Below are positions 25,809-36,100 of a stretch of DNA of 64,000 nucleotides, piece by piece (positions within the stretch are counted from its first letter, which is position 1; each line of letters starts with the position of its first letter). This stretch comes from JAIVJG01 sp964236735. Its GTDB lineage: Bacteria > Acidobacteriota > Blastocatellia > Pyrinomonadales > Pyrinomonadaceae. The notes below the pieces were generated by a model, which saw nothing but the letters and a program-made list of their open reading frames with translations, searched no databases and was not told the DNA's origin. The stretch covers positions 62,001 to 126,000 of the forward strand of contig CAXSFM010000006.1 in assembly GCA_964236735.1 (NCBI GenBank), given 5' to 3'. The position numbers were made by a program, and so were the translations under genes.

Positions 25809-26369
25809 ATGTCGTCTCAAAACGCCAGACGTTGGTTCAGCGTCGCCGAGTACGAGCGCATGGGCGCGACGGGGATTCTTGCAGAAGATGACCGCGTCGA
25901 ACTGATTGAAGGAGAAATTGTCGAGATGTCACCCATCGGCAGCCGCCACGCAGCGTGCGTCAAACGCCTGAGCGCGTTTCTCAATCAACTCTTCGGTCAG
26001 AGTGTCATCATCAGCGTGCAAGACCCAATCCGGCTCGACGACTTTTCCGAGCCGCAGCCTGACGTTGTCTTGCTCAAGCCGCGCTCCGACTTCTATGAGC
26101 ACGCGCACCCGACACCCGACGATGTGCTGCTCTTGATCGAAGTGTCCGACACGACGCTTGACTACGACCGGCAGGTTAAGTTGCCGCTCTATGCGCGTGG
26201 GAATATTTCCGAAGTCTGGATCGTCAATCTCGCGGACGAGCGCATTGAGATGTATGCCAACCCATCCGGCAACACTTATCAAATGACCAGCCACGCCGCG
26301 CGCGGCGATGAATTGCAGTCGCACACGCTCGCTGACCTACGCCTCAACGCTTCCGACATTCTCGGCTGA
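25809..26369 (+). CDS. Uma2 family putative nuclease (DUF820)
   Basis: The 186-residue protein has the Uma2 PD-(D/E)XK core: ELIEGEIVEMSPIGSRH, then EPQPDVVLLK and LLIEVSDTTLDYDRQVKLPLYA, where Asp, Glu and Lys are the expected metal and catalytic residues. The family is abundant in cyanobacteria and acidobacteria, usually as solitary genes of unknown target. The ATG at 25809 is preceded by GTGAGGTG. It is divergent from chrA and convergent with the restriction-modification locus. Confidence 0.82.
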   Translation: MSSQNARRWFSVAEYERMGATGILAEDDRVELIEGEIVEMSPIGSRHAACVKRLSAFLNQLFGQSVIISVQDPIRLDDFSEPQPDVVLLKPRSDFYEHAHPTPDDVLLLIEVSDTTLDYDRQVKLPLYARGNISEVWIVNLADERIEMYANPSGNTYQMTSHAARGDELQSHTLADLRLNASDILG

Positions 26370-26384
26370 AGGCCGCGCTCATCT

Positions 26385-26501
26385 TCAGTTCAAATAACCG
26401 CCCGTCTCACCACCGCCGCCGCCATCGTCACCACCATCAGCATCATCATCTTCAATCGCGGGCGCTTCGATAAGCGCATTGTGCTTTGGACAATATGATT
26501 C
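26385..26501 (-). other. In-frame continuation beyond the hsdS stop codon
   Basis: Directly after the hsdS TAA (26502-26504) the same frame stays open for 38 codons to a TGA at 26385-26387. It encodes an acidic, Gly-rich tail (PAIEDDDADGGDDGGGGG in part). The segment is made of GAT/GGC trinucleotide repeats. It may be a lost or read-through C-terminal extension of the specificity subunit, or simply low-complexity DNA that happens to be open. Confidence 0.35.
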
Positions 26502-27827
26502 TTAAGACAAAGCCTGTTCGATAATTACGTCAATCTCTGTCCGCATGGCTTCGATTCGGCGATTGATTTCGTCTTGCGCGGAAAGTTCTGATTGCACTTC
26601 AGTAATGATTTTCTCTTGTTGAGTAATAGAGATGTGAGGAATCTTCAACTCAAGATATTCTTCGGCATTTATGTTTGGCTGTCCCTTGATTCTAACTGTT
26701 CCGTGTTTCCATAAAGTAAAGATGAATGACTTTGTGTAGTAGAGCAGATACAGAGGTAAAATCTCTGAGAAATCTAGTTTGTATTTTATGAAATAGCCTG
26801 CAAAGAGAGATTCAGGATGTTTCTCTGAATTGTAGAGAAATGTTTTTCCAACTGTATTGCCGCTACGAGCAAACAGGAAATCATCATTTTCTAAAAGATA
26901 CTGTGATTCAACATTTTCGACAGTTTTCCATTCATCTGCTATTAGATTGCCCAAGTCATCAATGTCGGTTATTCGTATGTAGCGAATATCAACATCAGGT
27001 TCGCCGTCAATTCCCGGTTCGTTGGCTCCATAAGCAGGTGCTTCAAGAGAAATCTCTGCCAGAGATTTATATGCTCCGATTTGCTCAATCACTTGATTAA
27101 ACAAAGGCATATTCAAATGATGTTTGAAGTCCATTCGCAGCGAGCGATATTGAGCTAGTTGTTCGGATGAAATGGTAAAAAACTTTTGTTTGAGATTTTC
27201 TTTGATGCCCTCTATATCAATCCCAAATTCGCGCGCAAAGACGCGACTGATGGCTTCGGTGGGGTCGCTAATTGTCTCTTGAAGGCGTTGAATCTCGCGC
27301 TCAATCGGTTCAATCTTTCCTAGAATTTTGTTTTGACATTCCTTTTGAATGAGAGGGATTTTTGCCTCATAAGCATCGTATCGGTTAAGGCCGGGCACGC
27401 CTTTGAACAAAGCTAATCTTTGCAGCTTAAGAAGCCGCAACAGGTAAGCCAAAAACTTTATGTTGAAAAAATCGTTTTTAGGTTTGACGTAAAAGGTTGT
27501 ATCAATCGGGTAGCAAGGCTGCTCCAAGAAAGTGATTTCACCCGCGCTTCCTTTTCTACCGACAACTATGCAAGGGGCTTCGATTAAATACTCATCGTGA
27601 TAGCCGACGATTCCGTTTGAACCGACGACCGGATAACCTTCGCCTGTCCGCTCCTCATCAATTAACCCTTTGCCATACTCCAACGAAATCATGTCGCCGA
27701 GTTTTGCAACAGGGAATTTTGAGCTAACAAGTTGATTTACAACATTGCGATACTCAATCAAACTAAACCCGCATCGTAAGTCTCTATGGAAAGCCAAATC
27801 GCTATAACTCAGTTGATATATTCTCAT
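26502..27827 (-). CDS. hsdS: Type I-like DNA specificity subunit (S / BcgI B-like)
   Basis: This 441-residue protein recognises the DNA target for its partner methylase-nuclease. Two target-recognition domains (about 35-170, KLGDMISLEYGKGLIDEERT; and about 255-410, SLAEISLEAPAYGANEPG) are each followed by a conserved helical region with IPL/IP and Q-K-I motifs. The ATG at 27825-27827 overlaps the methylase stop as ATGA. Base composition is visibly A+T-richer than in flanking genes. An in-frame stretch continues past the TAA stop. Confidence 0.87.
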   Translation of the reverse strand: MRIYQLSYSDLAFHRDLRCGFSLIEYRNVVNQLVSSKFPVAKLGDMISLEYGKGLIDEERTGEGYPVVGSNGIVGYHDEYLIEAPCIVVGRKGSAGEITFLEQPCYPIDTTFYVKPKNDFFNIKFLAYLLRLLKLQRLALFKGVPGLNRYDAYEAKIPLIQKECQNKILGKIEPIEREIQRLQETISDPTEAISRVFAREFGIDIEGIKENLKQKFFTISSEQLAQYRSLRMDFKHHLNMPLFNQVIEQIGAYKSLAEISLEAPAYGANEPGIDGEPDVDIRYIRITDIDDLGNLIADEWKTVENVESQYLLENDDFLFARSGNTVGKTFLYNSEKHPESLFAGYFIKYKLDFSEILPLYLLYYTKSFIFTLWKHGTVRIKGQPNINAEEYLELKIPHISITQQEKIITEVQSELSAQDEINRRIEAMRTEIDVIIEQALS

Positions 27828-28819
27828 CGCCACACCTTCGCCCTTCTGAGGAAATCAAGAAGCTTCTGATGATCGGTTTGGCGAATCAGAACATAATTGC
27901 TCTTGAACTTTTCCATGCGCGGCAGTTGGAAGATTGCCAAGAGTTCATCGTCAAGGCGCGGCTTGTATGCTTCGAGCAGGCTTCCTTTGTCGTCATAGTA
28001 ATTTTTCAGCGCGGCCAAAACTCTTCCCTCTTCATTTTCCACTTCTTCAAGCTCGACTTTGAGATTATTCAATCGTTTGAGATAACCGTTCTTCCTTTTG
28101 TCTTCCGGCTTGAGCTTGTTGAGATCAATTTCCGTTTGAGCGAGACGAGCTTTCAGTTCTTCTTGGTTCGCCTCATATAGTTCTTTAACCTTTTGCGCTT
28201 CCACTTGTTCTGGAGCGATTTCAATGTCAAAAAGTTCGTTCGGCTGCGAGCGTTCGCCGCGCTTCGACCGTTTGTAGCCAATCTTCGCCGCCTCCGCCAT
28301 GAAGATCGGAATCATTAACTCCTGCGCCACTTCACCCAACACCCAAGACGTATTGACGTGGCCGAAAACTTCAACTGTGTCCCTATCAATCTTCGCCATT
28401 TCTTCAATCTGCGCGCGATATGTTTCGACGAGTTCTTTTATCTCAAGCCCTAACTCGTCATCATCAAACTGGATTTTAAGAAAGCGCGAAAGATTGTTTC
28501 GGATGTCTTTGTCTTTATCATCCTTGATCGAGGGAAACTTTGTTTTCGGCTCATCTTCAAGATAAACCTTGACGTAATTTTCAGCGCGTGTCTTCAGCTT
28601 GCCGTAGTCGCTTGAATGTTTGCCCCACACTTCATTCCATCCTTCAATCTCTTTTTTTGTTTTCTTTTGCGCGAAAAGCAGACTCGTTTTCGTTGAGGTA
28701 TAAGGTTCAAAGGTCAGTTGCGGCAAACTGACCACAGCACGAACCCAAAAATATTTGTAGAGGAACAGACGAATGTATTTGTTCTCTGTGGTATCGAAAA
28801 CACTTTCAGGCAAGACCAC
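27824..28819 (-). CDS. C-terminal part of frameshifted methylase-nuclease
   Basis: This reading frame continues the N6-adenine methylase begun at 30494. From the first ATG it starts MVLPESVFDTTENKYIRLF; the frame is in fact open from 28912 and encodes KNSENLFIERYYQLLKENGR, a conserved methylase segment that the other frame scrambles. The remainder is a long helical region (coiled coil at about 195-255) ending FLRRAKVWR, typical of the part that contacts the specificity subunit. Functional expression would need a frameshift, or an error in this sequence. Confidence 0.8.
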   Translation of the reverse strand: MVLPESVFDTTENKYIRLFLYKYFWVRAVVSLPQLTFEPYTSTKTSLLFAQKKTKKEIEGWNEVWGKHSSDYGKLKTRAENYVKVYLEDEPKTKFPSIKDDKDKDIRNNLSRFLKIQFDDDELGLEIKELVETYRAQIEEMAKIDRDTVEVFGHVNTSWVLGEVAQELMIPIFMAEAAKIGYKRSKRGERSQPNELFDIEIAPEQVEAQKVKELYEANQEELKARLAQTEIDLNKLKPEDKRKNGYLKRLNNLKVELEEVENEEGRVLAALKNYYDDKGSLLEAYKPRLDDELLAIFQLPRMEKFKSNYVLIRQTDHQKLLDFLRRAKVWR

Positions 28820-30494
28820 ACCGAGGCGTCCATTCTCTTTTAAGAGTTGATAGTAACGCTCGATGAAAAGGTTTTCCGAGTTCTTCTTGCCGTGAAAGAC
28901 ATAAGGTGAAATTCAAGCGATTCTTTGTCTCGTTATCCAGATTCACGCTGAACGGCGGGTTGCTGACTAAAACATCGAATTGCGCGTTTGTGTCTTTGTT
29001 GTTGTAAAGAGAATCCTCATCGTGAGTATTGAGTGCGTTAGGTTCCGCCTTTTGGTAGAAGCGGAAAGGCAATAAACCGTCTTTGACAAAAACATTCGTC
29101 GAGCCATCGCCGTGCAAGATCATATTAACTTTGGTTGCCGTGCCTAACTCGAAATTGTGTTCAATAGCATAAATAAACTTTTGCGCCCAACGATGCTCTT
29201 TGTTATCGGGTAGAAAGAAATCGTCAAACTTATCTTTGACGATGCGGCTGTTCTTAACTTCTTTCCGGCGACGATATTTGATCTCTTGTGTCACCATTCT
29301 CATTGCTTCGATGAGAAACGTGCTGCTTCCGCAAGCAGGATCAATGATGTATGGCAAAGTTCCATTTTCATTTAGGCGTTTCAAAGCGAGCTCGTCGAGT
29401 TCCAGAGCGTAAAGCATGAACCGCACGACATTCATCGGCGTAAAAAATTGCCCCTTAGTCTGCTTATACCCGTCGCGCTGTATTTGCTCGAAGAAATCCC
29501 CAAGAATGTCTTTACCGTCAATCGTGCTTTTCCCGTCAACGAAAGAAAATTCTTCAAGCTGTTGAACTGCATAGATGAGTTTATTCAGCGAGAACTTTTG
29601 CTGGTTAACGACAAACTGTTGTTCAAGGTCTTCCGTGACATTAAGTTGTTCTTCCAGTGCTTTGCGATAAAGATCATTAACCCGTTCAAAAATCTTCTTT
29701 CCCTGCTCGATGTTTTTTCCATATTGATGAATCTGGAAGTGATACTCTTCGCCGTCCTCTCTATCGTATTCATCTTGAATCTTGGCAAGGATAATATTCA
29801 CGAGCGAAGTGAACACTTCCGTGTCGCCTGTGCCGCCGCCGCCCCAGAGAACATTGTGTAAATCAGTCGCCAATGCTTTCAACTCGTTTGGCTCAAAACG
29901 CTTTCGTAAATCACGCTTGCCGCCTTTGGTAAGTGGTTCTTTTTTCGCTTCGTTGTAATGTGCGGGAAGCTCATTCGCTATTGAAGGCGAGCCTTGATCA
30001 ATCCAATCTTCATAGTCTTTGACTTTGGCAAGTTCAATCACGATGGGTTTATCTCTTAACCCGCTATCTGTTTCCTCAATAGTGTAATAGACAAGATATT
30101 TGACATTGCCTTCTAATTTGGCTAATTCAAAAAGCTGCCCTTTGATGTGTTGCTTGTCTTTCTCAAACTCGCTGAGGGATTTGCACTCAATGAAAAGGAA
30201 AGCCTTACCTTGTGGGTCGCGCAAGATGACGTCAATACGCGGCGTCATGGCATGTTTTCTGCCTGCCGAAAATTCCTTTTCAATTTCAATTAGCTCGGGC
30301 TTGTATCCAAGTTGATTCACTAATCGTGTGAGGAGAAATGCGCGAACGATTTCCTCGTCGCCGGTGATTTTGATGACTTCGCGCCACCTTTTTAAGGGGT
30401 CTAAGTATTTTACGCTTTTAGTGTCGAGATTAAGTTCGACAACTTTATCTTTGGCCTCATTGATAAACGTAGAGACAGACTTTTTCCAATTCAT
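28806..30494 (-). CDS. N-terminal part of frameshifted BcgI A-like RM protein
   Basis: The N-terminus is a PD-(D/E)XK nuclease domain like HsdR_N (TPRIDVILRD then FLFIECKS: D88, E103, K105). A helical linker follows, then the N6-adenine methylase with motif I DPACGSSTFLIEA and catalytic VSNPPFSVN. Nuclease-methylase fusion plus a separate S subunit and no HsdR helicase is the BcgI (type IIB) layout. The frame is lost near 28905-28916 (one extra or two missing bases) and ends with about 37 nonsense residues. The region is A+T-rich compared with neighbours, suggesting transfer. Confidence 0.82.
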   Translation of the reverse strand: MNWKKSVSTFINEAKDKVVELNLDTKSVKYLDPLKRWREVIKITGDEEIVRAFLLTRLVNQLGYKPELIEIEKEFSAGRKHAMTPRIDVILRDPQGKAFLFIECKSLSEFEKDKQHIKGQLFELAKLEGNVKYLVYYTIEETDSGLRDKPIVIELAKVKDYEDWIDQGSPSIANELPAHYNEAKKEPLTKGGKRDLRKRFEPNELKALATDLHNVLWGGGGTGDTEVFTSLVNIILAKIQDEYDREDGEEYHFQIHQYGKNIEQGKKIFERVNDLYRKALEEQLNVTEDLEQQFVVNQQKFSLNKLIYAVQQLEEFSFVDGKSTIDGKDILGDFFEQIQRDGYKQTKGQFFTPMNVVRFMLYALELDELALKRLNENGTLPYIIDPACGSSTFLIEAMRMVTQEIKYRRRKEVKNSRIVKDKFDDFFLPDNKEHRWAQKFIYAIEHNFELGTATKVNMILHGDGSTNVFVKDGLLPFRFYQKAEPNALNTHDEDSLYNNKDTNAQFDVLVSNPPFSVNLDNETKNRLNFTLCLSRQEELGKPFHRALLSTLKREWTPRCGLA

Positions 30495-30633
30495 CGAAGT
30501 GTTTTCCTCTGGCTGTGTGAAGACCGTTGATATTGAGGGGTCTTATCAATTCAAAATCGTTTGAAGCAGCGCAAAATTAGCATTTGCACAAAAACGATTC
30601 AAGGCTAATCAACAAAGCGATAAGGCGTTCGAG

Positions 30634-32709
30634 CTAGTTGATATATTTCTGTGTGTCTTCATCCGGCAAAGCAGTTCTTATTTCAGTTTCTTCCTCAAGA
30701 TTCCAAATCTCGTACAATTCCGGCGGAACTTCCGTGATAAAGCGCGAGGGACGCTGGACGACGGTCTGGCGCGTGTAGTCTGTGACGATCAGAGGGTAGG
30801 TGAGATAAAGCTGGTCGCGCGCGCGCGTCAAGGCGACGTACCAGAGGCGGCGTTCTTCCTCTTCGCCTTCGGCGTCGCGCAAACTTCGTGGGCTGGGGAA
30901 TTTTCCGTCCGCCGCCCAGATGATGAAGACCGCGCGCCACTCCAGACCCTTCGCCTGATGGACGGAGGTGAGCGTGAGCAACTCGTCCTCTTCACCGCCG
31001 GAGACGACATCTTCGCCGCCGATGGCTTGCGGCGCGCCGTAGCGTTCGGTCGAGAGTAGTGCAAGTTCGGCGAGGAAATCTTCGGTCGAATCGTAACGCG
31101 CGCTGTAGTGCGCGAGTTGGCGCAGGTCTTCAAGCCGCGCCTCCGCGTTTTCGTAATTCGCGGCGAGATGCGCTTCATATCCGCGCGCGAGGATGATTTC
31201 GATTTGACGACCGGGCGCGCGGCGCGTCTCGTCTTTCGTCAACTCTTCGAGGAGAGCGCGAAACTCCTGCCAGCCTGTGCCGCGCTTCGACGCCGCCGCA
31301 TCCGCCTCGCCGCGCACGACGAGCGCGAGCGGGTCGGGCGCGTAAGCGATGCGCTCCCAGATGCGATTCGCCGTCGCCGCGCCGACGTTCGGGATGAGTC
31401 GGAGCACGCGCTTCCACGCGAGTTCGTCGCGCGCGTTGGCGACGAGCCTTAAGTAAGAGACGACATCTTTGATGTGCGCCTGCTCGAAGAAACGCACGCC
31501 CGAACGGATGCGATAAGGAATGCCGCGCCTCGTCAATTCGAGTTGCAGTTCGAGCGAGTGATAATGCGAGCGATAGAGGACGGCCACCTCGCTTAAACCC
31601 AAACCTTCGTCTCTCAATTCGAGAATGCGCGAGGCGATGAAGGCGGCCTGCTGGTCTGCGTCGTGGCAGGGCACGAGCGCGGGCGGGAGGCCGAGCGTGG
31701 GACGCGCGGCGCGCAAGGTCTTCGTGAACTGGCGACGATTGGCGGCGATGGAGACGTTGGCGACGGCGAGAATCTCCGGCGTCGAACGATAATTCGTTTC
31801 GAGCCGGAAGACTTGCGCGTCCGCGTAACGCTTTGGAAATTCGTAGATGCCTTCGACGGATGCGCCGCGAAAGGCGAAGATTGATTGCGCGTCGTCGCCG
31901 ACGACCATCACGTTGCGATGCTTCGCCGCCATCAAGTCAACGATCTCGGCTTGCAGCCGGTTCGTGTCCTGATACTCGTCCACGAGGACGTGCTGAAATT
32001 GTTCCTGCAAGAGACGCGCGATCTCGTCCTTTTCCATCAACAGTCGTTTCCAGTTGAGCAGCAAATCGTCGTAGTCCATCACGTTGCGCTCGCGTTTGCG
32101 CTCGGCAAAGAGGCGATCAACGCGCGTGATTTGTTGCGTCAGCGGCTCAAAATATGGGTAGCGGCGCGGGACGACTTCGGCGATGGGCGCGTCCGTGTTG
32201 TTGGCATAGCTGATGATGTCGAGCAGCACTTCGGCCTTCGGGAAGCGGCGCGCTTTGGTGTCTATGCCGGCCTCGTCAACGCAGACGTTCAAAAAATCTT
32301 TGACGTCCTCGCTATCGAGAATCGTGTAGTTCGACTCGTAGCCGATGGCCGCCGCGTGCCGGCGCAAAATCAAATTTGCGATGCGGTGAAACGTCCCGCC
32401 CCAGACGCGCCGCACGACATCGCCCGTGCCGCCCGTCAACGCTTCGACGCGCCGCAGCATCTCGCGCGCCGCGCGATTCGTGAACGTCGCCAGCATGATG
32501 CGCGAAGGCGCGACGCCCTGCTCAACGAGATACGCGACGCGATACGTGATGGCGCGCGTCTTCCCCGTGCCCGCGCCCGCAATGACGAGTGCCGCGCCCG
32601 GCTGGGAGGTCGCGACGGCGAACTGCTCCTCGTTCAACTCTTCGCGATAGCGCGCGAGCCTATCGGGGAGTTGCGCGCCCGCAGGACGCTTGATGACGTA
32701 ACGTTTCAT
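30634..32709 (-). CDS. UvrD/Rep-family ATP-dependent DNA helicase
   Basis: This is a superfamily 1A 3'-5' helicase of 691 residues. Motifs in order are the Q motif LNEEQFAVAT, Walker A IAGAGTGKTRA (about 43-53), ATFTNRAAREM (Ia), VDEYQDTN (II), GDDAQSIFAFRGA (III), ETNYRSTPEIL (IV), TSVHQAKGLEW (V) and YVALTRARDQL (VI). All are intact. The ATG at 32707-32709 gives the conserved N-terminus; the upstream frame is unrelated. It could act in nucleotide excision repair, mismatch repair or replication restart. It lies next to the RM locus but has host-like base composition. Confidence 0.92.
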   Translation of the reverse strand: MKRYVIKRPAGAQLPDRLARYREELNEEQFAVATSQPGAALVIAGAGTGKTRAITYRVAYLVEQGVAPSRIMLATFTNRAAREMLRRVEALTGGTGDVVRRVWGGTFHRIANLILRRHAAAIGYESNYTILDSEDVKDFLNVCVDEAGIDTKARRFPKAEVLLDIISYANNTDAPIAEVVPRRYPYFEPLTQQITRVDRLFAERKRERNVMDYDDLLLNWKRLLMEKDEIARLLQEQFQHVLVDEYQDTNRLQAEIVDLMAAKHRNVMVVGDDAQSIFAFRGASVEGIYEFPKRYADAQVFRLETNYRSTPEILAVANVSIAANRRQFTKTLRAARPTLGLPPALVPCHDADQQAAFIASRILELRDEGLGLSEVAVLYRSHYHSLELQLELTRRGIPYRIRSGVRFFEQAHIKDVVSYLRLVANARDELAWKRVLRLIPNVGAATANRIWERIAYAPDPLALVVRGEADAAASKRGTGWQEFRALLEELTKDETRRAPGRQIEIILARGYEAHLAANYENAEARLEDLRQLAHYSARYDSTEDFLAELALLSTERYGAPQAIGGEDVVSGGEEDELLTLTSVHQAKGLEWRAVFIIWAADGKFPSPRSLRDAEGEEEERRLWYVALTRARDQLYLTYPLIVTDYTRQTVVQRPSRFITEVPPELYEIWNLEEETEIRTALPDEDTQKYIN

Positions 32710-33147
32710 CGGCTTCAATGGCTTATCACACGCGCGCGCATGGAGGCAAAAGATGTCAGACGCCACGCGCCTCGAATGCTTCGACCGATAGCCCGTGTCT
32801 TGACTTTGCGCGCCGGCGATTATAGTCTGCGTCAACGTTTTTAGTTGCGGTTTTCATCGCGGGCGTCAAAAAGAATCTTGCTCGCACTCGTCTTAAAAAT
32901 AACTGACCGGCGGAAGCTGTTGCTGACAGTTCCAGTTTGAAAAACTTTCCGCCGCATTCCTCGTTTTCGTCCTGTAAGGTCTCAGCTTCAAACAATTTTG
33001 TATTTGGAAGATGTTCCTACCCCGAAGGTTCAGATTCAAATTCTACGTGATCGCACGCTGCTACTGCTGCGGCGGCGTCGCGCCTTTGTCCCGACAAAAA
33101 TCTGCCGGAGCACTTACCCTGACATGCACTGACGGAGAAGTCATCAA
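32710..33147. other. Non-coding region between divergent genes
   Basis: This 438-bp gap separates the helicase (leftward) from the giant exported protein (rightward). A perfect TATAAT can be read leftward at 32824-32819 but lacks a good -35. Rightward, TTGACT (32800-32805) and TATAGT (32821-32826) are only 15 bp apart. I see no repeat, RNA or coding sequence in it. GGAGAAG before 33148 is the ribosome-binding site of the next gene. Confidence 0.4.
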
Positions 33148-36100
33148 ATGAAAAACGCCCGTTCCCCCTTTTTGTCTTCGAGATTTAATACGCGCTTCCT
33201 GACCGCCTCCATTATCTTCGCGCTGGTCGCCAGCGTCTGCGCCGCGACGGCCTACATGCAGTCGAAAGGCACGATGCTCAGGCAACCGCCGCCGCCGCCG
33301 CCGTCGCAGACTGCGCCGGAGACAGCCGCGCTCGCCGGCAGCGTCTCGCTCAAGAGCGATGCGGAACCCGAAACGACAACCACCGTCACGACGGGCGTGA
33401 AGCGGATTCCGGTGGGCGGCGTGCCCGAACCGAACCTGGTCACCGCCACATCCTATCCGTTCACGGCGGCTGCTGGCGTCGCGCTCGATGACATGTCGAG
33501 CGGCACGACTCAACTCGTCGCCGCCAGTCAGGACGACACGGCCTCGCCGGTCACGAACATCGGTTTCGACTACTGGTACGACGGCGTGCGACAGACGCAG
33601 TTCTCAGTCAACGCCAACGGCCTGATGCGACTCGGCGCGACCGCCGTCTCGACAGGTTTCACCAACAGCCTCGCCTCGACGACCGACGCCCCGAAGATCG
33701 GCGCGTACTGGGACGACCAATGCACGGGCGCGAACGGCAAGGCGCATTTCAAGGTGACGGGCGTTGCGCCGAATCGCAAGCTCACCGTCGAATGGCAGAA
33801 CATGCAGATCACGCGCGGCGCGGGCTGCGCGGGCAACGGCAACGGGACTTATCAGGTGTGGCTGTTTGAAACGAGCGGCGTCATCGAATTCGTCTATGGC
33901 GCGATTCAGGCCGCGAACGCCGCTGACGGCGGCTACTCGGTCGGACTGCAATCCGGCGCGGCGACAAACTTCGCCAGCGTGACCACGACGAGCAACACCG
34001 TCTCTTACGCGACGGCCAACAACGCGCAGACCAACGCCATCCCTGCGGGCACGGCCTACACCTTCACGCCGAACGTCCCCGCCGCGCCGACCGCTCTCAA
34101 TTTCACCGGCACGGCTGCCGTCACGACCACGCTCAACTGGACGGACAATTCAACTAACGAAGTCGGCTTCGTCATCTATCGCTCGACCGACGGCGGCGCG
34201 ACTTACAATTTCCTGACGCAGACTGCTGCCAACGCGACCTCTTACACGGACAACACCGTCGCCCCCGCCACGCTATACTTCTATCGGGTGTTCGCCGTCA
34301 CAGAGGGCGCGCTCGGCGGCCCCGCGTCGAACAGTGTGACGACCAACGCGGCGGGCAACATCTCGTCCACCGCTGCCGGCGGCAACTGGAGCGACACAGC
34401 GACGTGGGTCGGCGGCGTCGTGCCGACGATTAACGACAACGTCACGATTGTGAACAGCGCGACCGTGACGATTGACACGGCGGCTGTCGGCTTCACTGTC
34501 ACGGTCGGCACGGGCGGCGCGGCGGCGACACTGCAATGGGAAGCGACGACGGCGCGCACGCTCACCACCGGCAGCAATGTGACCGTTGCCAGCAACGGCA
34601 TCTTCCAGTCGGCGACGACGGGCACGCAGACCGGGCACGTCCTCTCCGTCGGCGCGGATTTAACCAATAACGGCACGCTCGATTTCTCGACCAACGCGGA
34701 TACAGCCGGCGCGTCTATCACGTTCACGGGAAGTGCGGATAACACGTTTGGCGGCACGGGCGCGACGACCGACATCCGCCAGATTACGATCAATAAGGGA
34801 ACCACGTTCGCGCCTCTCCTTCAGTTGACAACGGCGAACTTCACCGTCCGCGGCGTGACGACCGACACAGTAGTCGGCGGCTGGCTGGTGCTCACTAATG
34901 GCACGATCAAAGTCTCCGGCACTTTCACCGGCACGAGCCGGGTCTTCGCCGCAGCTACCTATACGATTCCGGCGACCGCAGGCTTCTGGCTCAACAACCC
35001 GAACTACACCGTCGCGGGACAGGCCGGCTCGCCCACCAACAACGGGCTGCTCCGCATCTCGCAGGGCACGTTCAACGTCGGCACGGCCTCCGGCAACGCG
35101 ATGGGCGCGGGCGCGGGCGCATCGTTCATCATCGAGGGCGGAACCACGAACTTCACCGGGCGGCTGAACTCGGCGAGCGCCGTCACCTACACGCAGACGG
35201 CGGGCACGGTCAACGTCTCGACCATCGGCAACGCTTCTTCGCTGACCGCCTCCTTCGGCCTGACCTCCACCACTTCGACTTTCAACATGAGCGGCGGCAG
35301 CATCAACCTCGTCCAGATTAACTCCACCGCGACCGCCGGCAACCGTCTCGACTATCAAGTCTCCAGCACGGCCAACGTCACGGGCGGCACGCTCAACGTC
35401 GGCACTGCCGCGACGGCGGGCAACTCCGGCAATTTCGACTTCCGCATTCGCGGGCAAGTGCCGGCGCTCGTCATAGACAACACGACCAACGCCAAGAACG
35501 TGCTGTTCGCGGCGCAGACGAACACGTTCGGGAACACCACGATTCCCGCCGGTTCGACCCTCAACACGCAGGCTTTCGTCTGGCTCGTCATCGGCGACAC
35601 CATCACCAACAACGGAACGATTACGGTTGCGACGAGCGGCGCGCGCTTCTACTTCCTCGGCACGAACGCGCAAACCTATACCGGCTCCGGCACGGCGACC
35701 ATCGTCACAGCCAGCGGCTCGGTTGACCTGACGATGGACAACCCGCTCGGTTTGACCATCAACCCGGCCTCGAACGGCATCATCACGCAGCGCGTCAACT
35801 TCTTCCGCGGCAACATCACCAACAGCAACAAGCTGACGCTCGGCAATGGCGGCGCGACCGTCGGCGTCATCCAGTACGGATTGACCGGCGGCACGAACAC
35901 CGCCGGCAACTTCGATGTCGCTCCCGTCTTCAACATCGGCACGGGCGGCCAGACGATTATCTACGCGCAGGAGGGAGCGGCGCGCACAACGAGCGTCGAA
36001 ATTCCGCCGTCAAGAACCATTGCCAATAGCACCATCAACAACACCAACGGCGTCGTCCTTGCGGGCGGCGACCTGACGTTCACGGGCACGCTGACCTTCA

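Noticed and set aside
33061..33513. Leftward ORF across the start of the surface protein
   Set aside because: It overlaps the signal-peptide region antisense and has no recognisable features.
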